A stretch of DNA of 45,652 nucleotides. Source: Spirochaetaceae bacterium (GTDB taxonomy: Bacteria; Spirochaetota; Spirochaetia; Treponematales; Treponemataceae). A program made the position numbers and the translations under genes. Within the stretch, counting starts at the first letter, position 1; every line of letters begins with the position of its first letter. Below the pieces are notes generated by a model, which worked only from the letters and a program-made list of their open reading frames with translations, made no database searches and had not been told where the DNA came from. Positions 6,397 to 16,770 of this stretch are shown piece by piece. The stretch is from contig JAGARN010000011.1 of the NCBI GenBank assembly GCA_017622235.1, positions 1 to 45,652 of the forward strand, read 5' to 3'.

Positions 6397-7447
6397 CAGA
6401 TTCTTCCTTCTTCTTTGATAATTTTACAGCATCCTTTAGGTGGCTGTAATCAGTCATTCCAAGATTTAAGTTCCACTCTAAAAGCTTCTCTTTAATCTCT
6501 GTCAAACTCTTTTTTCCAAAGTTTCTTGTTTTGGCAATGTCGTCTTCTGTCTTTCTTGTCAACTCACCAATTGTACGAATATTTGCATTCTTAAGACAGT
6601 TTGAAGAACGAACAGAAAGTTCAAGCTCATCAACAGGTGTGTTTAACAACTGTCGAATTCGTTCGTCACCTTCATCGAGTTCATCATCGTGACCCATATC
6701 TGCATCGTTAAAGTTGATGAAAGGATGAAAATAATCCTTAGCAATTTTTGCAGCTTCCGCTAATGCATCAGCTGGTGAAATTGTTCCGTCAGTCCAAACT
6801 TCAAGAATAAGTTTGTCATAATCATTTCTCTCGCCTACACGGCAAGGCTCAATGGTATACTTAACCTTTGGAACAGGCGTAAAAATTGCATCCATAGGAA
6901 TTGTGCTTACTACTTCGATATATTGCTCATTTGCTTCAGCTGGGACATAACCTCTGCCTAAATCAACTTGAATCTCAAAGTCTAAATGAGCACCCTCCAT
7001 CATTGTAAACACAGTAACATCTTTTGAAAGAATATCGAGACCATCGCTTACAAAATCTTCACTCTTTACTGTACCTGGTCCTTTAAACTCAAACAAGAAA
7101 GTTTTATGCTCAGCATCCTCGTCATCACCAGATAACTTAAGTCTAATTTGCTTAAGACTATTTAAAACCTCCAAAGTATCTTCTGCAATATTTGGAATTG
7201 TTTCAAAGTCGCTGGAAATAACATGAGGTACATTATCCGCATCATAGGATGTTATACGGATAGCAGTAATGGCGTATCCCTGTATGGATGAAAGCAATAC
7301 CCTGCGCAGAGTGTTACCAACTGTTGTTCCGAATCCTGGCTCAAATGGATAAGCAGTAAACTTTCCATAATCGAGATTAGAATCCAACTGTTCAAATTTA
7401 AACTCTTTCGGCTTCTTAAAACCCTTAAGCAGATTTTTGCGGGCCAT
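6386..7447 (-). CDS. rpoA: RNA polymerase alpha subunit
   Basis: The 353 residues comprise the N-terminal assembly domain (about 15-240; [22 protein letters not shown] is split here as GFGTTVGN and [10 protein letters not shown]) and a C-terminal DNA- and activator-binding domain (about 270-340; [33 protein letters not shown]). Two alpha subunits start polymerase assembly; the C-terminal domain touches UP elements and regulators. This is slightly longer than the E. coli protein (329). A strong GAGGAG precedes the ATG by 5 bp. It lies between rpsD and rplQ in the conserved alpha order. Confidence 0.98.
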   Translation of the reverse strand: MARKNLLKGFKKPKEFKFEQLDSNLDYGKFTAYPFEPGFGTTVGNTLRRVLLSSIQGYAITAIRITSYDADNVPHVISSDFETIPNIAEDTLEVLNSLKQIRLKLSGDDEDAEHKTFLFEFKGPGTVKSEDFVSDGLDILSKDVTVFTMMEGAHLDFEIQVDLGRGYVPAEANEQYIEVVSTIPMDAIFTPVPKVKYTIEPCRVGERNDYDKLILEVWTDGTISPADALAEAAKIAKDYFHPFINFNDADMGHDDELDEGDERIRQLLNTPVDELELSVRSSNCLKNANIRTIGELTRKTEDDIAKTRNFGKKSLTEIKEKLLEWNLNLGMTDYSHLKDAVKLSKKKEESDES

Positions 7448-7458
7448 GGGAACTCCTC

Positions 7459-8094
7459 TTACTTAGAATACAACTCAACCACGAGTTGCTCTTTAACATC
7501 CTGAAGATCGGTTACTTCTTCACGGCGTGGATAAACATTGAATATTCCCTTCATAGCATCAGCATCTACAGTTATCCAAGGCATAACACCTGACTTTGAA
7601 ACCTCACTGAGAGAATCCAAAATAACAGTAAGCTTTTTGCTACCTTCCTTTACTTCAACAACATCTCCAGGTTTTAACTCATAACTTGGTATATTCACAG
7701 GCTTTCCATTTACGAGGAAATGTCTATGAGAAACAAGCTGCCTTGCCTGAGTACGACTCATAGCAAAATGCATCCTGAACACAACATTGTCCAATCGGCT
7801 TTCAAGCAATCGAACTAAGTTTTCACCAGTTACACCACCCATACGCTGGGCTTTTTCAAACGTTAAATGGAATTGTTTTTCCAACATTCCATAAATACGC
7901 TTAATTTTCTGCTTTTCACGAAGCTGGAGACCATATTCACTTCTTTTTCCAGCACGAGCCTTTGGATCTTTACCAGGTGCACCACGTTTTTTGTTAAGAG
8001 GGCATTTGTCGCTCTTACAGCGCTCACCTTTAAGGCACAGCTTCTTCTGTTCTGTTCTACAAAGTCTACAAACAGGACCTGTATATCTAGCCAT
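7459..8094 (-). CDS. rpsD: 30S ribosomal protein S4, zinc-binding form
   Basis: S4 starts 30S assembly by binding the 5' domain of 16S rRNA and helps decoding accuracy. The 211-residue protein has N-terminal cysteines C9, C12, C26 and C31 in the spacing known to hold zinc in Thermus S4, and an S4 RNA-binding domain at about 100-165 ([20 protein letters not shown] is its start). S4 is a translational repressor of the alpha operon in some bacteria; no pseudoknot site was identified here. It lies between rpsK and rpoA with an 11-bp gap to rpoA. Confidence 0.98.
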   Translation of the reverse strand: MARYTGPVCRLCRTEQKKLCLKGERCKSDKCPLNKKRGAPGKDPKARAGKRSEYGLQLREKQKIKRIYGMLEKQFHLTFEKAQRMGGVTGENLVRLLESRLDNVVFRMHFAMSRTQARQLVSHRHFLVNGKPVNIPSYELKPGDVVEVKEGSKKLTVILDSLSEVSKSGVMPWITVDADAMKGIFNVYPRREEVTDLQDVKEQLVVELYSK

Positions 8095-8112
8095 TCTTCC
8101 AGTTCTCCTTGA

Positions 8113-8502
8113 TTACATACGACGTGTTTTTCGAGGTCGGCATCCATTGTGTGGAATAGGGGTAACATCTGAAATTGATTTTACCTTCAACCCCAATGCA
8201 CCGAGAGAACGCACAGCAGACTCACGGCCAACGCCAGGACCTTTAACAAAAACATGAACTTCTCTTAAACCATAACTAGCTGCTTTTTGGACAGCGGTTT
8301 CTGCTACAGACTGAGCTGCAAAAGGTGTAGATTTCTTTGCACCACGGAAACCTAGTCCGCCAGAAGATGCCCAAGACAAAGCATTACCCTTCAAATCAGT
8401 AATAGTTACGATTGTATTGTTGAACGTCGCCTGAATATACACATTTCCTTCGTAAACGCTCTTTTTTTCCTTACGCTTCTTTGTGTTTTTTGCACTTGCC
8501 AC
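8113..8502 (-). CDS. rpsK: 30S ribosomal protein S11
   Basis: S11 sits on the 30S platform near the mRNA exit and contacts the Shine-Dalgarno region. The 129 residues carry all family marks: [53 protein letters not shown] and the C-terminal [17 protein letters not shown]. The usual length is about 129. It lies between rpsM (17 bp) and rpsD (18 bp) in the alpha block. Confidence 0.98.
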   Translation of the reverse strand: MASAKNTKKRKEKKSVYEGNVYIQATFNNTIVTITDLKGNALSWASSGGLGFRGAKKSTPFAAQSVAETAVQKAASYGLREVHVFVKGPGVGRESAVRSLGALGLKVKSISDVTPIPHNGCRPRKTRRM

Positions 8503-8519
8503 GTTAGCTTACCTCCATC

Positions 8520-8885
8520 TTACTTCTTCTTGCCTGCAACGGTCTTTTTCTTACCCTTGCGTGTGCGAGCATTCGTACGAGTTCTCTGACCACGAACAGG
8601 CAAACCTTTTCTGTGACGAAGACCACGATAGCAACCAATATCCATAAGCCGCTTGATATTCAAACCGATTTCTGAGCGAAGTCGACCTTCAACTTTGTAC
8701 TCATTATCGATAACCGATCTCAATAAAGACAATTCTTCTTGAGATAAATCATTAATCAGAACATCAGGATTAATTTTGGTCTTCTTGCAAATTTCATTTG
8801 CAGAAGATCGTCCAATTCCATAAATATATGTCAATGCAATATTGACATGTTTGTTAGGGAGGTCAACTCCCGCAATTCGAGCCAT
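8520..8885 (-). CDS. rpsM: 30S ribosomal protein S13
   Basis: S13 is in the 30S head and forms bridges to the 50S subunit and contacts P-site tRNA. Its 121 residues start [20 protein letters not shown] and end in the basic [23 protein letters not shown] tail (residues about 98-121). A helix-two-turn-helix core with YIGIGRSSA-like sequence ([13 protein letters not shown]) is visible. The gene begins 10 bp after the rpmJ stop. Confidence 0.98.
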   Translation of the reverse strand: MARIAGVDLPNKHVNIALTYIYGIGRSSANEICKKTKINPDVLINDLSQEELSLLRSVIDNEYKVEGRLRSEIGLNIKRLMDIGCYRGLRHRKGLPVRGQRTRTNARTRKGKKKTVAGKKK

Positions 8886-8895
8886 CTGTTACTCC

Positions 8896-9009
8896 TCAGC
8901 CCTGTCTCTGCTTATGCTTTGGGTTTGAACAAATGATACGGACAACACCGAATCGCTTGATAACCTTGCATTTGTCACAAATGGGCTTTACACTGGTTCG
9001 TACCTTCAT
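8896..9009 (-). CDS. rpmJ: 50S ribosomal protein L36, zinc-binding form
   Basis: This 37-residue protein reads [20 protein letters not shown] at the start. Zinc ligands C11, C14, C27 and H32 are all present, the zinc-containing form. A GGGGG ribosome-binding site lies 7 bp before the ATG. It is the first gene after the secY-rpmJ gap, downstream of an extended -10 promoter. infA, adk and map, which often sit between secY and rpmJ, are not here. Confidence 0.97.
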   Translation of the reverse strand: MKVRTSVKPICDKCKVIKRFGVVRIICSNPKHKQRQG

Positions 9010-9083
9010 ATAAATCCCCCTTGGGTAAACAGTTTAATCGCAACCTGAATTTTCTGTATCAAACATTCAATCCAAGTTCAGCG

Positions 9084-9092
9084 ATTATAACA
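9084..9092 (-). promoter_or_regulatory. Internal promoter for the alpha block
   Basis: An extended -10, TG-T-TATAAT (TATAAT at 9084-9089), lies in the 120-bp secY-rpmJ gap on the minus strand. No convincing -35 is visible (TAGAAT at 17 bp). The predicted leader before rpmJ is about 65-70 nt. It would let rpmJ, S13, S11, S4, RpoA, L17 and the zinc-ribbon gene be expressed apart from the spc block. Confidence 0.6.
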
Positions 9093-9129
9093 TAATCCCA
9101 AATCTTATTCTACAGATTCTACACAAAAT

Positions 9130-10449
9130 CTACAGATTTCGTGAACGAATTCTACCTTTCTTGACCAAACCATCATGATGGTGCATTTTTAGTAATGCTT
9201 CAATCTGACTCATTGTATCAAGATCCACACCAACCAAAATCAAAAGTGAAGTACCTCCCATCAACATTGAAATTGACTGAGGAAAACCAAAAAGATTTTG
9301 GATAACCGTTGGCAAGACAGCAATTACTGCAAGATATAAAGAACCGGGCAGCACAAGCCGATTCAAAACCTTTTGCATATATTCTTCTGTCTTATCCGTT
9401 CTGATTCCAGGAATCGAGCCGCCGTTTTCCCGGATACTCTTTGCAATTTCTGTGGGGTTCAGTGTTACCTGTGTATAGAAATACGCAAAGAATACAATCA
9501 AAACTACAAGTAATATGTTATACCACAAACCAGATGGTGTTAAGAACGCAGACAACCTATTAAGCCATCTTACATTCGGACCAAGATATGTGGCAAACTG
9601 GAGCGGAAATTGTAAAAACGATGAAGCAAAAATTACGGGAATGACTCCAGATGGATTGATTTTGAATGGAATATAGGAACTCTGACCACCATACATTTTG
9701 CGTCCAACAACACGTTTAGCATAATGTACAGGTATCTTTCGCTGACCTTGCTGTTCGTAAACAACAAGTGCAACAATTCCAACAAACATAACAATAACAA
9801 CGATAACAGAAACAAAGTTTATGTCCCCGTTCTTCACCATGCGTCCAAGTTCCCAAATTGCAGATGGAAGACGTGCTACAATACCGGCAAAAATCAGCAT
9901 AGAAATACCGTTACCAATACCACGAGAAGTAATCTGCTCACCTAGCCATATTGTAACCATAGTGCCTGTCGTAACAGTAAGCATTGCAAGCAATCTAAAA
10001 CCAAGTTGGCTTTCCAACACAATAGCGTTGGGAATACTTGCTGCATAAACTGTTACTGCCAAAGATTGAATCAAACACACAAACACGGTTCCAATACGTG
10101 TCCAAGCCTGCACTTTCTTTTGACCACCATCATCTTGAGCTATACGCTTTAGAGATGGAAAAATAATCAAAGCAAGTTGCAATATAATCTGCGTTGAGAT
10201 ATAAGGCATAACACCCAACATAAACACAGAAAAATTGGAAAACGCACCACCAGCAAAAAAGTCCATATAATCGACAAAAGCATTACCTCTTGTCATCGTG
10301 TCAAAATATGCTGTCAAAGCCTGTGGATTAATACCAGGAATTGTCAACACACTACCTAAACGGAATACAACTAGAACTCCAAAAGTAAAAAGCAATCTTT
10401 CTCTAAGCTCTTTTACTTTAAACATATTTACAATAGGATTGTTTGCCAT
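9130..10449 (-). CDS. secY: Protein translocase channel subunit SecY
   Basis: This is the central pore of the Sec translocon in the cytoplasmic membrane; its partner SecE is encoded at 33208-33387. It has 439 residues and ten hydrophobic segments in the SecY pattern. Recognisable family segments include VFRLGSVLTIPGINPQAL (plug side), LGVMPYISTQIILQL, EQITSRGIGNGISMLIFAGI, NPSGVIPVIFASSFLQFP and PTEIAKSIRENGGSIPGIR. It is the last gene of the spc block, 17 bp after rplO. Confidence 0.98.
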   Translation of the reverse strand: MANNPIVNMFKVKELRERLLFTFGVLVVFRLGSVLTIPGINPQALTAYFDTMTRGNAFVDYMDFFAGGAFSNFSVFMLGVMPYISTQIILQLALIIFPSLKRIAQDDGGQKKVQAWTRIGTVFVCLIQSLAVTVYAASIPNAIVLESQLGFRLLAMLTVTTGTMVTIWLGEQITSRGIGNGISMLIFAGIVARLPSAIWELGRMVKNGDINFVSVIVVIVMFVGIVALVVYEQQGQRKIPVHYAKRVVGRKMYGGQSSYIPFKINPSGVIPVIFASSFLQFPLQFATYLGPNVRWLNRLSAFLTPSGLWYNILLVVLIVFFAYFYTQVTLNPTEIAKSIRENGGSIPGIRTDKTEEYMQKVLNRLVLPGSLYLAVIAVLPTVIQNLFGFPQSISMLMGGTSLLILVGVDLDTMSQIEALLKMHHHDGLVKKGRIRSRNL

Positions 10450-10466
10450 GTCGTTCTTTGCTCCGT

Positions 10467-10919
10467 TTATTCGTTGGTAACAGTCACTGTTCCACCAGCT
10501 TTCTCAATCTTCTCTTTTGCAGAAGCTGAAACTTTATCCACATTTACTGTAAGTTTCTTAGAAAAATCGCCATTCCCAAGAACTTTTATAAGTCCAGCAG
10601 ATTTTTTTATCAGTCCCTTCAAAATCAAAGAAGCTTTGTCTACAGTTTCACCGTCTGTATACCTTGCATCTAAATCGCAAAGATTTACAATGTCATATTC
10701 CTTACGGAAAGGATAATTTGAAAAACCACGACGAGCAATACGTCTATACAAGGGCATCTGTCCACCCTCAAATCCAATATATACCTTACCGCCAGAACGA
10801 GCCTGCTGACCTTTATTACCACGACCAGATGTGGTTCCAAGACCAGAGGAAGAACCACGACCAACTCTTCGCTTCTTCTTATTTGCACCAACAGGTGCAT
10901 TTAAATTAAATTCTGACAT
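10467..10919 (-). CDS. rplO: 50S ribosomal protein L15
   Basis: L15 is a late-assembly 50S protein with a long, basic, glycine-rich N-terminal extension ([21 protein letters not shown]) and a globular C-terminal part. The 150-residue length is normal. The start codon overlaps the rpmD stop by one base (TAATG), so ribosomes probably reinitiate from rpmD. Confidence 0.97.
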   Translation of the reverse strand: MSEFNLNAPVGANKKKRRVGRGSSSGLGTTSGRGNKGQQARSGGKVYIGFEGGQMPLYRRIARRGFSNYPFRKEYDIVNLCDLDARYTDGETVDKASLILKGLIKKSAGLIKVLGNGDFSKKLTVNVDKVSASAKEKIEKAGGTVTVTNE

Positions 10920-11116
10920 TAGTTCATCTCCTCAACTTTTACAAGATGCGAAACAGATGCAACCATACCAAGAATAGCGGGATTTGCTTCCTGTTCAACA
11001 ACGGAATTGATTTTCCTAAGACCTAAACTGCGAACAGTAGCACGCTTTGCTGGCTTCTGTCCAATAGTACTGCGAACAAGCGTAATCCTTATTTTTTTTG
11101 TCTTAGCCTTTGCCAT
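10919..11116 (-). CDS. rpmD: 50S ribosomal protein L30
   Basis: The protein has 65 residues: [20 protein letters not shown] followed by the [15 protein letters not shown] motif. ATG 11116 is chosen because a GGGGG ribosome-binding site lies 5 bp upstream; an in-frame upstream codon at 11128 would overlap that site. It lies 2 bp after the rpsE stop and overlaps rplO by one base. Confidence 0.97.
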   Translation of the reverse strand: MAKAKTKKIRITLVRSTIGQKPAKRATVRSLGLRKINSVVEQEANPAILGMVASVSHLVKVEEMN

Positions 11117-11118
11117 GA

Positions 11119-11631
11119 TTACCCCCACAAATCCTTCAGAGATTTACCTCTGTTCTTTGCTATAGTACGGGCATCCATAAGGTTGCAAACAGCATCAAAA
11201 GTAGCACGAACCACATTTACAGAAGTGTTTGAGCCAAGAGACTTAGCAAGAACATCTGTTGCTCCTGCGGCTTCTAGCACTGCTCTAACTGGTCCACCTG
11301 CAATAATACCTGTACCAGAACAAGCAGGCTTAAGCAAAACAGAAGAACTCTTATAATTACCAATAATATCATGAGGAATCGTACCGTTCTTTATTGGCAC
11401 ATTCACCAAATTACGCTTGGCCTTATCTATGCTCTTTCTAATTGCTTCTGTAACATCATTTGCCTTTCCGAATCCAAATCCGACTCTGCCTTTCTGGTCT
11501 CCCACAACAGTCAGTGCCGAGAATGAAAACCTGCGACCACCTTTAACAACCTTTGCTGTACGGTTAAGCTTGATAAGCTTTTCCACAAATTCCTTAGGCT
11601 GTTCTCTATCAAAATTCTTCTGGTGTTCCAT
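11119..11631 (-). CDS. rpsE: 30S ribosomal protein S5
   Basis: S5 lines the mRNA entry channel and affects fidelity and helicase activity of the ribosome. The protein has 170 residues with the double-stranded-RNA-binding fold at the N-terminus ([19 protein letters not shown], then [13 protein letters not shown]) and the conserved [20 protein letters not shown] loop. The KGGRRFS segment, where spectinomycin-resistance changes occur in other bacteria, looks wild type. It is placed between rplR and rpmD as usual. Confidence 0.97.
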   Translation of the reverse strand: MEHQKNFDREQPKEFVEKLIKLNRTAKVVKGGRRFSFSALTVVGDQKGRVGFGFGKANDVTEAIRKSIDKAKRNLVNVPIKNGTIPHDIIGNYKSSSVLLKPACSGTGIIAGGPVRAVLEAAGATDVLAKSLGSNTSVNVVRATFDAVCNLMDARTIAKNRGKSLKDLWG

Positions 11632-11639
11632 AGACTCTC

Positions 11640-12002
11640 CTAGAACTCAACCCCGGCCTTGCGGGTACCGTCAGCGAGGGCTTTTACTACACCGTGATAC
11701 AAATAGCCATTGCGATCAAACACCACGGTCTTAATTTTTTTTGCAACAAGACGCTTTCCCATTGCTTCTCCAAGTTTTTCAGCCCCCTCTTTGTTCGGCT
11801 TAAGGGAAGCAAATTCTTTTTCCAGTGTGGAAATAGAAACCAATGTCTTTCCCTCTGTGTCATCAATAGCTTGCATATACAAATTACAATTACTACGTGT
11901 AACTGTCAGACGGGGACGCTCAGCTGTACCAGAAATCCGTTTACGAATGTGAACCTTTCTCTTGAGCCGCTTTCTGTCTTTATCATTAAGTTTTCTCAAC
12001 AT
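11640..12002 (-). CDS. rplR: 50S ribosomal protein L18
   Basis: L18 binds 5S rRNA with L5 and L25. The 120 residues begin with a basic tail ([20 protein letters not shown]) and contain [18 protein letters not shown] and the [18 protein letters not shown] ending typical of L18. Normal length. It lies 12 bp after rplF. Confidence 0.97.
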   Translation of the reverse strand: MLRKLNDKDRKRLKRKVHIRKRISGTAERPRLTVTRSNCNLYMQAIDDTEGKTLVSISTLEKEFASLKPNKEGAEKLGEAMGKRLVAKKIKTVVFDRNGYLYHGVVKALADGTRKAGVEF

Positions 12003-12014
12003 ATCGCTCTTCCC

Positions 12015-12554
12015 TTATTTAACGCCGGACTTACCGACCTTTCTTCTGATGGTTTCTGTTTCGTAACGAATTCCCTTCCCTTTGTAAGGCTCAGGTTTAC
12101 GTAACTTGCGGAGCTGTGCACTGAATTCGCCAACAGCCTGTTTGTCAATTCCTGACACCGTAATTTTACTCTGCCCATCAGCTACTACAGTCAAACCTTC
12201 TGGAATTATAGCAATAAAATCCGTTGAATAACCTAAGTTCATAACTAGTTTATCTCCGTTGACTTCTGCCCTAAAACCAACACCGTTGATTATCAAAGTT
12301 TTTGAAAAACCATCTGTTACACCCACAACCATATTGTAGATAAGGTTGCGATAAAGACCTTGAGAAGCATTAGCAGCCTTTGAACCGTCGACAGGAGAAA
12401 CCAAAACAGCACCGTCCTTTACTTCAACAACAACATTGGACGTATAATGCTGAGATAACTTTCCCTTTGGTCCTGAAACTTCAACCAATGCAGGCTGAAC
12501 ATTGACTGTAACACCGGCTGGGATTGTTACAGGAATTTTACCAATTCGTGACAT
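12015..12554 (-). CDS. rplF: 50S ribosomal protein L6
   Basis: L6 sits at the base of the L7/L12 stalk near the factor-binding site. The 179-residue protein has two repeated alpha/beta domains and starts [15 protein letters not shown]. The C-terminal region [24 protein letters not shown] is the family's conserved end (about 154-177). Normal length and position between rpsH and rplR. Confidence 0.97.
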   Translation of the reverse strand: MSRIGKIPVTIPAGVTVNVQPALVEVSGPKGKLSQHYTSNVVVEVKDGAVLVSPVDGSKAANASQGLYRNLIYNMVVGVTDGFSKTLIINGVGFRAEVNGDKLVMNLGYSTDFIAIIPEGLTVVADGQSKITVSGIDKQAVGEFSAQLRKLRKPEPYKGKGIRYETETIRRKVGKSGVK

Positions 12555-12564
12555 ATTTACTCCC

Positions 12565-12963
12565 CTACCAGATTGTACAAATCAATTCACCGCCCACCAT
12601 CTTTTCAGCAGCCTTTTTACCGGTTGTAACACCGTGGCTAGTGGACACAATTACTGTACCGTATCCGTTATGAACACGGGGCAGATCCTTATAACCAGAG
12701 TACACACGGCGACCTGGTGTAGAAACCTTTTTCAGTCCATGAATAACAGACTGGTTCGCTTCGTCGTACTTCAAAAAAATGCGAATACAATTAAGCCCAT
12801 CCTGATTGACCTTTTTAAAGTTCTTAATATATCCTTCGGTCTTCAGAATTTTCACGATTTCCAACTTGAGTTTGGAGGCAGGAACATCTACCTTTTCGTG
12901 GCGGGCCATTGCCGCATTCCTAACCTTTGTCAGCATATCTGCAATGGGGTCTGAAACGCTCAT
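12565..12963 (-). CDS. rpsH: 30S ribosomal protein S8
   Basis: S8 is a primary binder of the central domain of 16S rRNA; in E. coli it also represses the spc operon. The 132 residues start [19 protein letters not shown] and carry the C-terminal [21 protein letters not shown] motif. I did not find a clear S8-type target near the rplE start. Gap to rpsN is 15 bp. Confidence 0.97.
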   Translation of the reverse strand: MSVSDPIADMLTKVRNAAMARHEKVDVPASKLKLEIVKILKTEGYIKNFKKVNQDGLNCIRIFLKYDEANQSVIHGLKKVSTPGRRVYSGYKDLPRVHNGYGTVIVSTSHGVTTGKKAAEKMVGGELICTIW

Positions 12964-12978
12964 TCTATTCTCCTACCT

Positions 12979-13164
12979 CTACCAGCTGGATTTTGTGACA
13001 CCTGGCAACAGGCCTTCACTTGCTAACTTACGGAAACAAAGACGACACATCTTAAACTTCCGAAGATATCCACGAGGGCGACCACAAATTTGACAGCGAT
13101 TATATTGTCTAGTGCTGTACTTCTGTGGACGCTCTGCCTTAATAATCATAGATTTTTTGGCCAT
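12979..13164 (-). CDS. rpsN: 30S ribosomal protein S14, short zinc-binding type
   Basis: At 61 residues this is the short type Z (C+) S14. Zinc ligands C24, C27, C40 and C43 are in place (RCQICG and MCRLCF), and the C-terminus ends [10 protein letters not shown] as in the family. No zinc-independent paralogue is in this window. It is located in the usual slot between rplE and rpsH. Confidence 0.97.
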   Translation of the reverse strand: MAKKSMIIKAERPQKYSTRQYNRCQICGRPRGYLRKFKMCRLCFRKLASEGLLPGVTKSSW

Positions 13165-13175
13165 GAATTCCTCAC

Positions 13176-13727
13176 TTACTTCCTAAAGGGCATTCCAAAC
13201 TTGGCAAGCAAAGCACGAGCATCGCTGTCAGTATTAGCACTTGTAACGATTGCAATATTCAACCCAGAAACTCTTTCGATTTTATCAAAATCAATCTCAG
13301 GAAAAATAATTTGCTCCGTAACACCAAGAGAGAAATTACCGTGTCCATCAAATCCTGAAGATTTAATCCCACGGAAATCCTTAACACGAGGAAGTGCAAC
13401 ATTAATTAATCTGTCCAGAAATTCGTACATCTGGGCACCACGCAATGTTACCATCACTCCTACTTCATTGCCCTGGCGCAGTTTGAAGTTCGCAATACTC
13501 TTCTTAGCCTTTGTTTTCACAGCCTTCTGACCGGTTATAGCCGTAATGTCAGTTACTGCGGCATCAAGGAGTTTCTTATTAGAGAGAGCTTCACCCACGC
13601 CCATGCTGACTACAATTTTTTTAATTTCTGGAATCTGCATGACGGACTTATAACCGAGCTCCTTAAAAAGCTCTGGGGCGATAGTGTCCTTATAGACTTT
13701 CTTAAGCCGGGGTACATAATTACTCAT
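13176..13727 (-). CDS. rplE: 50S ribosomal protein L5
   Basis: L5 binds 5S rRNA and contacts P-site tRNA. The 183-residue protein contains [43 protein letters not shown] and a glycine-rich [20 protein letters not shown] segment. The ATG at 13727 overlaps the rplX stop by one base (TAATG) and fits the family N-terminus. An in-frame start at 13745 would lie inside rplX and is rejected. Confidence 0.97.
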   Translation of the reverse strand: MSNYVPRLKKVYKDTIAPELFKELGYKSVMQIPEIKKIVVSMGVGEALSNKKLLDAAVTDITAITGQKAVKTKAKKSIANFKLRQGNEVGVMVTLRGAQMYEFLDRLINVALPRVKDFRGIKSSGFDGHGNFSLGVTEQIIFPEIDFDKIERVSGLNIAIVTSANTDSDARALLAKFGMPFRK

Positions 13728-14041
13728 TATAGTGTGTCTCCACATTTACGGCAAACACGAATTTTTTTGTCGCCGTCGAGTTTATATCCAATTCTAGTAG
13801 GACCGCATTTTTTACATACAATCGCTACATTAGAAATATGAAGCGGTGCTTCTATCTCAGCAATACCGCCGTGATCTTGAGCATTTCGCTTTTTTATTGC
13901 TTTTTTGACAATGTTACAACCAGAAACAATAACTCTATCTTTGTCTCTGACCACACGCACAACATTACCACGCTTTCCTTTGTCTTTACCAGCAATAATC
14001 TCTACCATGTCGTCCTTACGGATTTTGAACTTCTTTTCCAT
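13727..14041 (-). CDS. rplX: 50S ribosomal protein L24
   Basis: L24 is an early 50S assembly protein at the tunnel exit. The 104 residues have the N-terminal KOW motif ([20 protein letters not shown]) and a C-terminal zinc-finger-like pair (CKKCG, then CRKCG). The start is slightly uncertain: the ATG at 14041 lies 11 bp from AGGAG, while a TTG at 14050 lies only 2 bp from it; ATG is preferred. Confidence 0.95.
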   Translation of the reverse strand: MEKKFKIRKDDMVEIIAGKDKGKRGNVVRVVRDKDRVIVSGCNIVKKAIKKRNAQDHGGIAEIEAPLHISNVAIVCKKCGPTRIGYKLDGDKKIRVCRKCGDTL

Positions 14042-14056
14042 AGTATTCAATTCTCC

Positions 14057-14425
14057 TTACAGAACTTCTGGTGCCAATGACACAATCTTCATGTAATCCA
14101 TGTCACGAAGTTCTCGTGCCACGGGACCAAATACACGCTTACCTTTTGGATTCTTATTTGCATCGATGATAACACAAGCGTTGTCATCAAAACGAATATA
14201 AGTACCATCAGGTCGGCGATATTCTTTTGAGATGCGAACAATAACCGCCTTCTCAATAGATCCCTTTTTGATAGAAGATGTGGGGATTGCATCCTTTACA
14301 GCAACCACAATCACATCACCAATACTTGCATAACGGCGATGAGAACCACCAATAACCTTAATACACTGAACAACTTTAGCACCGGAGTTGTCCGCAACGT
14401 TCAAATTTGATTGCATCTGAATCAT
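14057..14425 (-). CDS. rplN: 50S ribosomal protein L14
   Basis: L14 lies at the subunit interface and forms a bridge to 16S rRNA. The 122 residues carry [59 protein letters not shown] in variant form ([12 protein letters not shown]) and the end [23 protein letters not shown]. Normal length, between rpsQ and rplX. Confidence 0.98.
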   Translation of the reverse strand: MIQMQSNLNVADNSGAKVVQCIKVIGGSHRRYASIGDVIVVAVKDAIPTSSIKKGSIEKAVIVRISKEYRRPDGTYIRFDDNACVIIDANKNPKGKRVFGPVARELRDMDYMKIVSLAPEVL

Positions 14426-14441
14426 TTCGTCATCTCCTCAA

Positions 14442-14717
14442 TTATCTAGCCCGTTCAATGATTTCGGCAAGACGCCAGCATTTTTCTTTGCTAAGCGGGC
14501 GGCATTCTACGATGCGAACTTTATCACCAATACGAGCGTCGTTCAACTCATCATGTGCCTTACATTTCTTGACACGGGTTACGTACTTCTTATAAAGCCG
14601 ATGCAACTTCTTTGTTGTTACAGAAACAACAATCGTCTTGTCCATCTTATCACTGGTAACAATACCAACAAATGAACGCTTTGCAGCTTTATTAGTCTGA
14701 ACAACCTGTTCTTCCAC
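14442..14717 (-). CDS. rpsQ: 30S ribosomal protein S17
   Basis: S17 is a primary 16S rRNA binder of OB fold. The 91 residues include the core [35 protein letters not shown] and [20 protein letters not shown]. The protein is a few residues longer than E. coli S17 (84) because of an N-terminal extension ([12 protein letters not shown]). It lies 10 bp after rpmC. Confidence 0.97.
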   Translation of the reverse strand: MEEQVVQTNKAAKRSFVGIVTSDKMDKTIVVSVTTKKLHRLYKKYVTRVKKCKAHDELNDARIGDKVRIVECRPLSKEKCWRLAEIIERAR

Positions 14718-14727
14718 GGGTCAGCTC

Positions 14728-14928
14728 CTACTTATCCTGTCCAGCCAGTTCTTTCTGGCGGATCAACGTATTAATACGAGCGATTTCTCTTCGCATTATA
14801 CGCTTCTGCATGGGATTATCTACATGGCCGATAATCATTTGAAATCGAAAATCCATGTACTTCTTCTTTAACTCGTTCCGTTTTACAATTAACTCGGAAT
14901 ACGACAGTTCTTTTTCTTTTTTAGCCAT
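14728..14928 (-). CDS. rpmC: 50S ribosomal protein L29
   Basis: L29 is a small helical-hairpin protein at the tunnel exit, near the SRP and trigger-factor docking site. The 66 residues are charged and helical, with the ELKKKYMDFRFQMIIGHVDN core and the RRIARIxTL-type end (RREIARINTLIRQ). Located between rplP and rpsQ. Confidence 0.97.
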   Translation of the reverse strand: MAKKEKELSYSELIVKRNELKKKYMDFRFQMIIGHVDNPMQKRIMRREIARINTLIRQKELAGQDK

Positions 14929-14938
14929 CAGTTACTCC

Positions 14939-15358
14939 TTAGTCCCCTGTAGGACGAAACGCTATTTTCGTCTTGATAGGCAATTTACTACCAGCAAGAT
15001 GCATAGCCTGCTCTGCCAATGCCAAATCAACTCCACCAATCTCAAACAGAATCTGACCTGGCTTAATTACTGCCGCCCAGAATTCAGGTGCACCCTTACC
15101 CTTACCCATACGAGTTTCGGCGGGTTTCTTTGAAATAGGCTTATCTGGGAATACACGAATCCAGACCTGCCCTTTACGGTTGATTTTACGATTCAACGCA
15201 ACACGGGCAGCCTCAATATGACGAGCAGATAACCAAATAGGCTCCATAGCAACTAAAGCAATATCACCAAAATCAATGGTATTGCCTCTTGTAGCATTGC
15301 CTTTAATTCTGCTACGTTGCACCTTACGGTGCATAACTCTCTTCGGTGCAAGTGCCAT
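14939..15358 (-). CDS. rplP: 50S ribosomal protein L16
   Basis: L16 organises the A-site tRNA region of the 50S subunit. The 139 residues start [20 protein letters not shown] and contain [40 protein letters not shown] as VRVF-type variant, and [23 protein letters not shown] 15358 is used; the GTG just upstream overlaps the rpsC stop region. Normal position between rpsC and rpmC. Confidence 0.97.
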   Translation of the reverse strand: MALAPKRVMHRKVQRSRIKGNATRGNTIDFGDIALVAMEPIWLSARHIEAARVALNRKINRKGQVWIRVFPDKPISKKPAETRMGKGKGAPEFWAAVIKPGQILFEIGGVDLALAEQAMHLAGSKLPIKTKIAFRPTGD

Positions 15359-15360
15359 CA

Positions 15361-16107
15361 CTAACTCCTTGAGGCCTTTGTGCCACGGTCAGAGCGGGAA
15401 GCTCGTTCCGTACGCTCAGAACGATCACGTCTAGGCTTCTTTACAAGTTGACCAGCGTCTTCATTCTGCTCATGGCCGTACATCATTCCATTGTAAACCC
15501 ACACCTTAACACCAATCTTACCGAAAGTGGTATGAGCTTCCGCAAAGCCATAATCAATGTCAGCTCGCAATGTGTGTAGAGGAACACGTCCTTCTTTGTG
15601 TTCTTCTGTTCTAGACATTTCTGCACCACCAAGGCGACCACTAATGCGAATTTTCACACCCTGTGACCCAGCCTTCATTGCGTTTCCAGCAGCCTGCTTC
15701 AAAGCCTTACGGAATGAACCACGGTTTGACAACTGCCTTGCGACATTCTGTGCAATGAGAGAAGCATTCACTTCGGCTCTTTTAATCTCTTTAATCTTTA
15801 TTTGAACCTTTTTTGTTAAATGCTTTTGAATCTCTACACCGATTTTTTCGATGTTTGCACCCTTAACTCCAATAATCACACCGGGGCGGGCTGTATGAAT
15901 CATAATTGTTACCCGCTGCGGATGACGAACAATCTCGATTTCGGCTATGTCAGCATTCTTACATTCTGGAAGATTATCAATCATTTTCCTGATTTTCAAA
16001 TCTTCAAGAACTAGGTCTGCATACTCACGTGAATCTGCATACCAGCGAGACTGCCAAGTTTTATTTACACCAAGCCGTAATCCGATAGGATTAACTTTCT
16101 GTCCCAT
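15361..16107 (-). CDS. rpsC: 30S ribosomal protein S3
   Basis: S3 lines the mRNA entry tunnel and has helicase activity with S4 and S5. The 248 residues start [20 protein letters not shown], include a KH domain with the loop [11 protein letters not shown], and a C-terminal domain with [15 protein letters not shown]. It ends in a basic tail rich in R, S and K (about 220-248). ATG 16107 has GGGGG 6 bp upstream; an in-frame start at 16131 inside rplV is rejected. Confidence 0.97.
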   Translation of the reverse strand: MGQKVNPIGLRLGVNKTWQSRWYADSREYADLVLEDLKIRKMIDNLPECKNADIAEIEIVRHPQRVTIMIHTARPGVIIGVKGANIEKIGVEIQKHLTKKVQIKIKEIKRAEVNASLIAQNVARQLSNRGSFRKALKQAAGNAMKAGSQGVKIRISGRLGGAEMSRTEEHKEGRVPLHTLRADIDYGFAEAHTTFGKIGVKVWVYNGMMYGHEQNEDAGQLVKKPRRDRSERTERASRSDRGTKASRS

Positions 16108-16108
16108 C

Positions 16109-16465
16109 TTATTCCCCCGCCTTTTCATCAACTACGACGGTAATATGACACATGCGCTTCAGAAGCATATCAGCACGACCGCGGGCACGAAACCACACAC
16201 GCTTCAGACGCGGACCTTCGTCAATACGAATTTCCTTCACATATAACATATCTTCATCAAGTTTTTTGTTTGCATACAGTGCATTAGCAACAGCAGACTT
16301 CATAGTCTTTTGAATCAGCACAGCACCTTTCTGTGGCATATTCTCAAGAATAGCCATAGCCTCAGAACAGGTTTTCATCTTTACCACATTTGCCACTGGG
16401 CGAACCTTTGTGGGTGATGCGATAAGGAATTTAGAAACGGCTCTATATCCAGTTTTTTCAGCCAT
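16109..16465 (-). CDS. rplV: 50S ribosomal protein L22
   Basis: L22 forms part of the exit-tunnel wall and its beta-hairpin is where macrolide-resistance changes occur in other bacteria. The protein has 118 residues with [34 protein letters not shown] and [26 protein letters not shown] lies 5 bp from the ATG at 16465; another ATG at 16468 is too close to that site but cannot be excluded. Confidence 0.97.
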   Translation of the reverse strand: MAEKTGYRAVSKFLIASPTKVRPVANVVKMKTCSEAMAILENMPQKGAVLIQKTMKSAVANALYANKKLDEDMLYVKEIRIDEGPRLKRVWFRARGRADMLLKRMCHITVVVDEKAGE

Positions 16466-16474
16466 CATATCCAC

Positions 16475-16753
16475 CTACTTTCCAGCCTTCTTGTCAGAAC
16501 CGGCATGTCCGCGGAAAACCCGGGTAGGAGCGAACTCGCCCAGCTTATGACCAACCAAGTTCTCTGTAATATAAACAGGAACCCAGGACTTTCCATTATA
16601 AACAGAAATCGTATTATCTACCATTTCTGGAATAATTGTAGAGCATCGCGAATACGTTTTTATTACTTTACGATCCGCAGCCTTGTTCATCTCAAGAACC
16701 TTTTTGTACAAGCTCTTCTCTATAAAAGGACCTTTTTTAACAGATCTTGACAC
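16475..16753 (-). CDS. rpsS: 30S ribosomal protein S19
   Basis: S19 is in the 30S head with S13 and contacts the 50S subunit. The 92 residues start [20 protein letters not shown] and contain [33 protein letters not shown] and [15 protein letters not shown], all conserved. Normal length; it lies 17 bp after rplB. Confidence 0.98.
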   Translation of the reverse strand: MSRSVKKGPFIEKSLYKKVLEMNKAADRKVIKTYSRCSTIIPEMVDNTISVYNGKSWVPVYITENLVGHKLGEFAPTRVFRGHAGSDKKAGK

Positions 16754-16770
16754 GGTTATCTCCTATCCTG

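Noticed and set aside
12502..12954. 150-residue rightward frame antisense to rpsH/rplF
   Set aside because: Entirely antisense to rpsH and the start of rplF, both certain; no family pattern.
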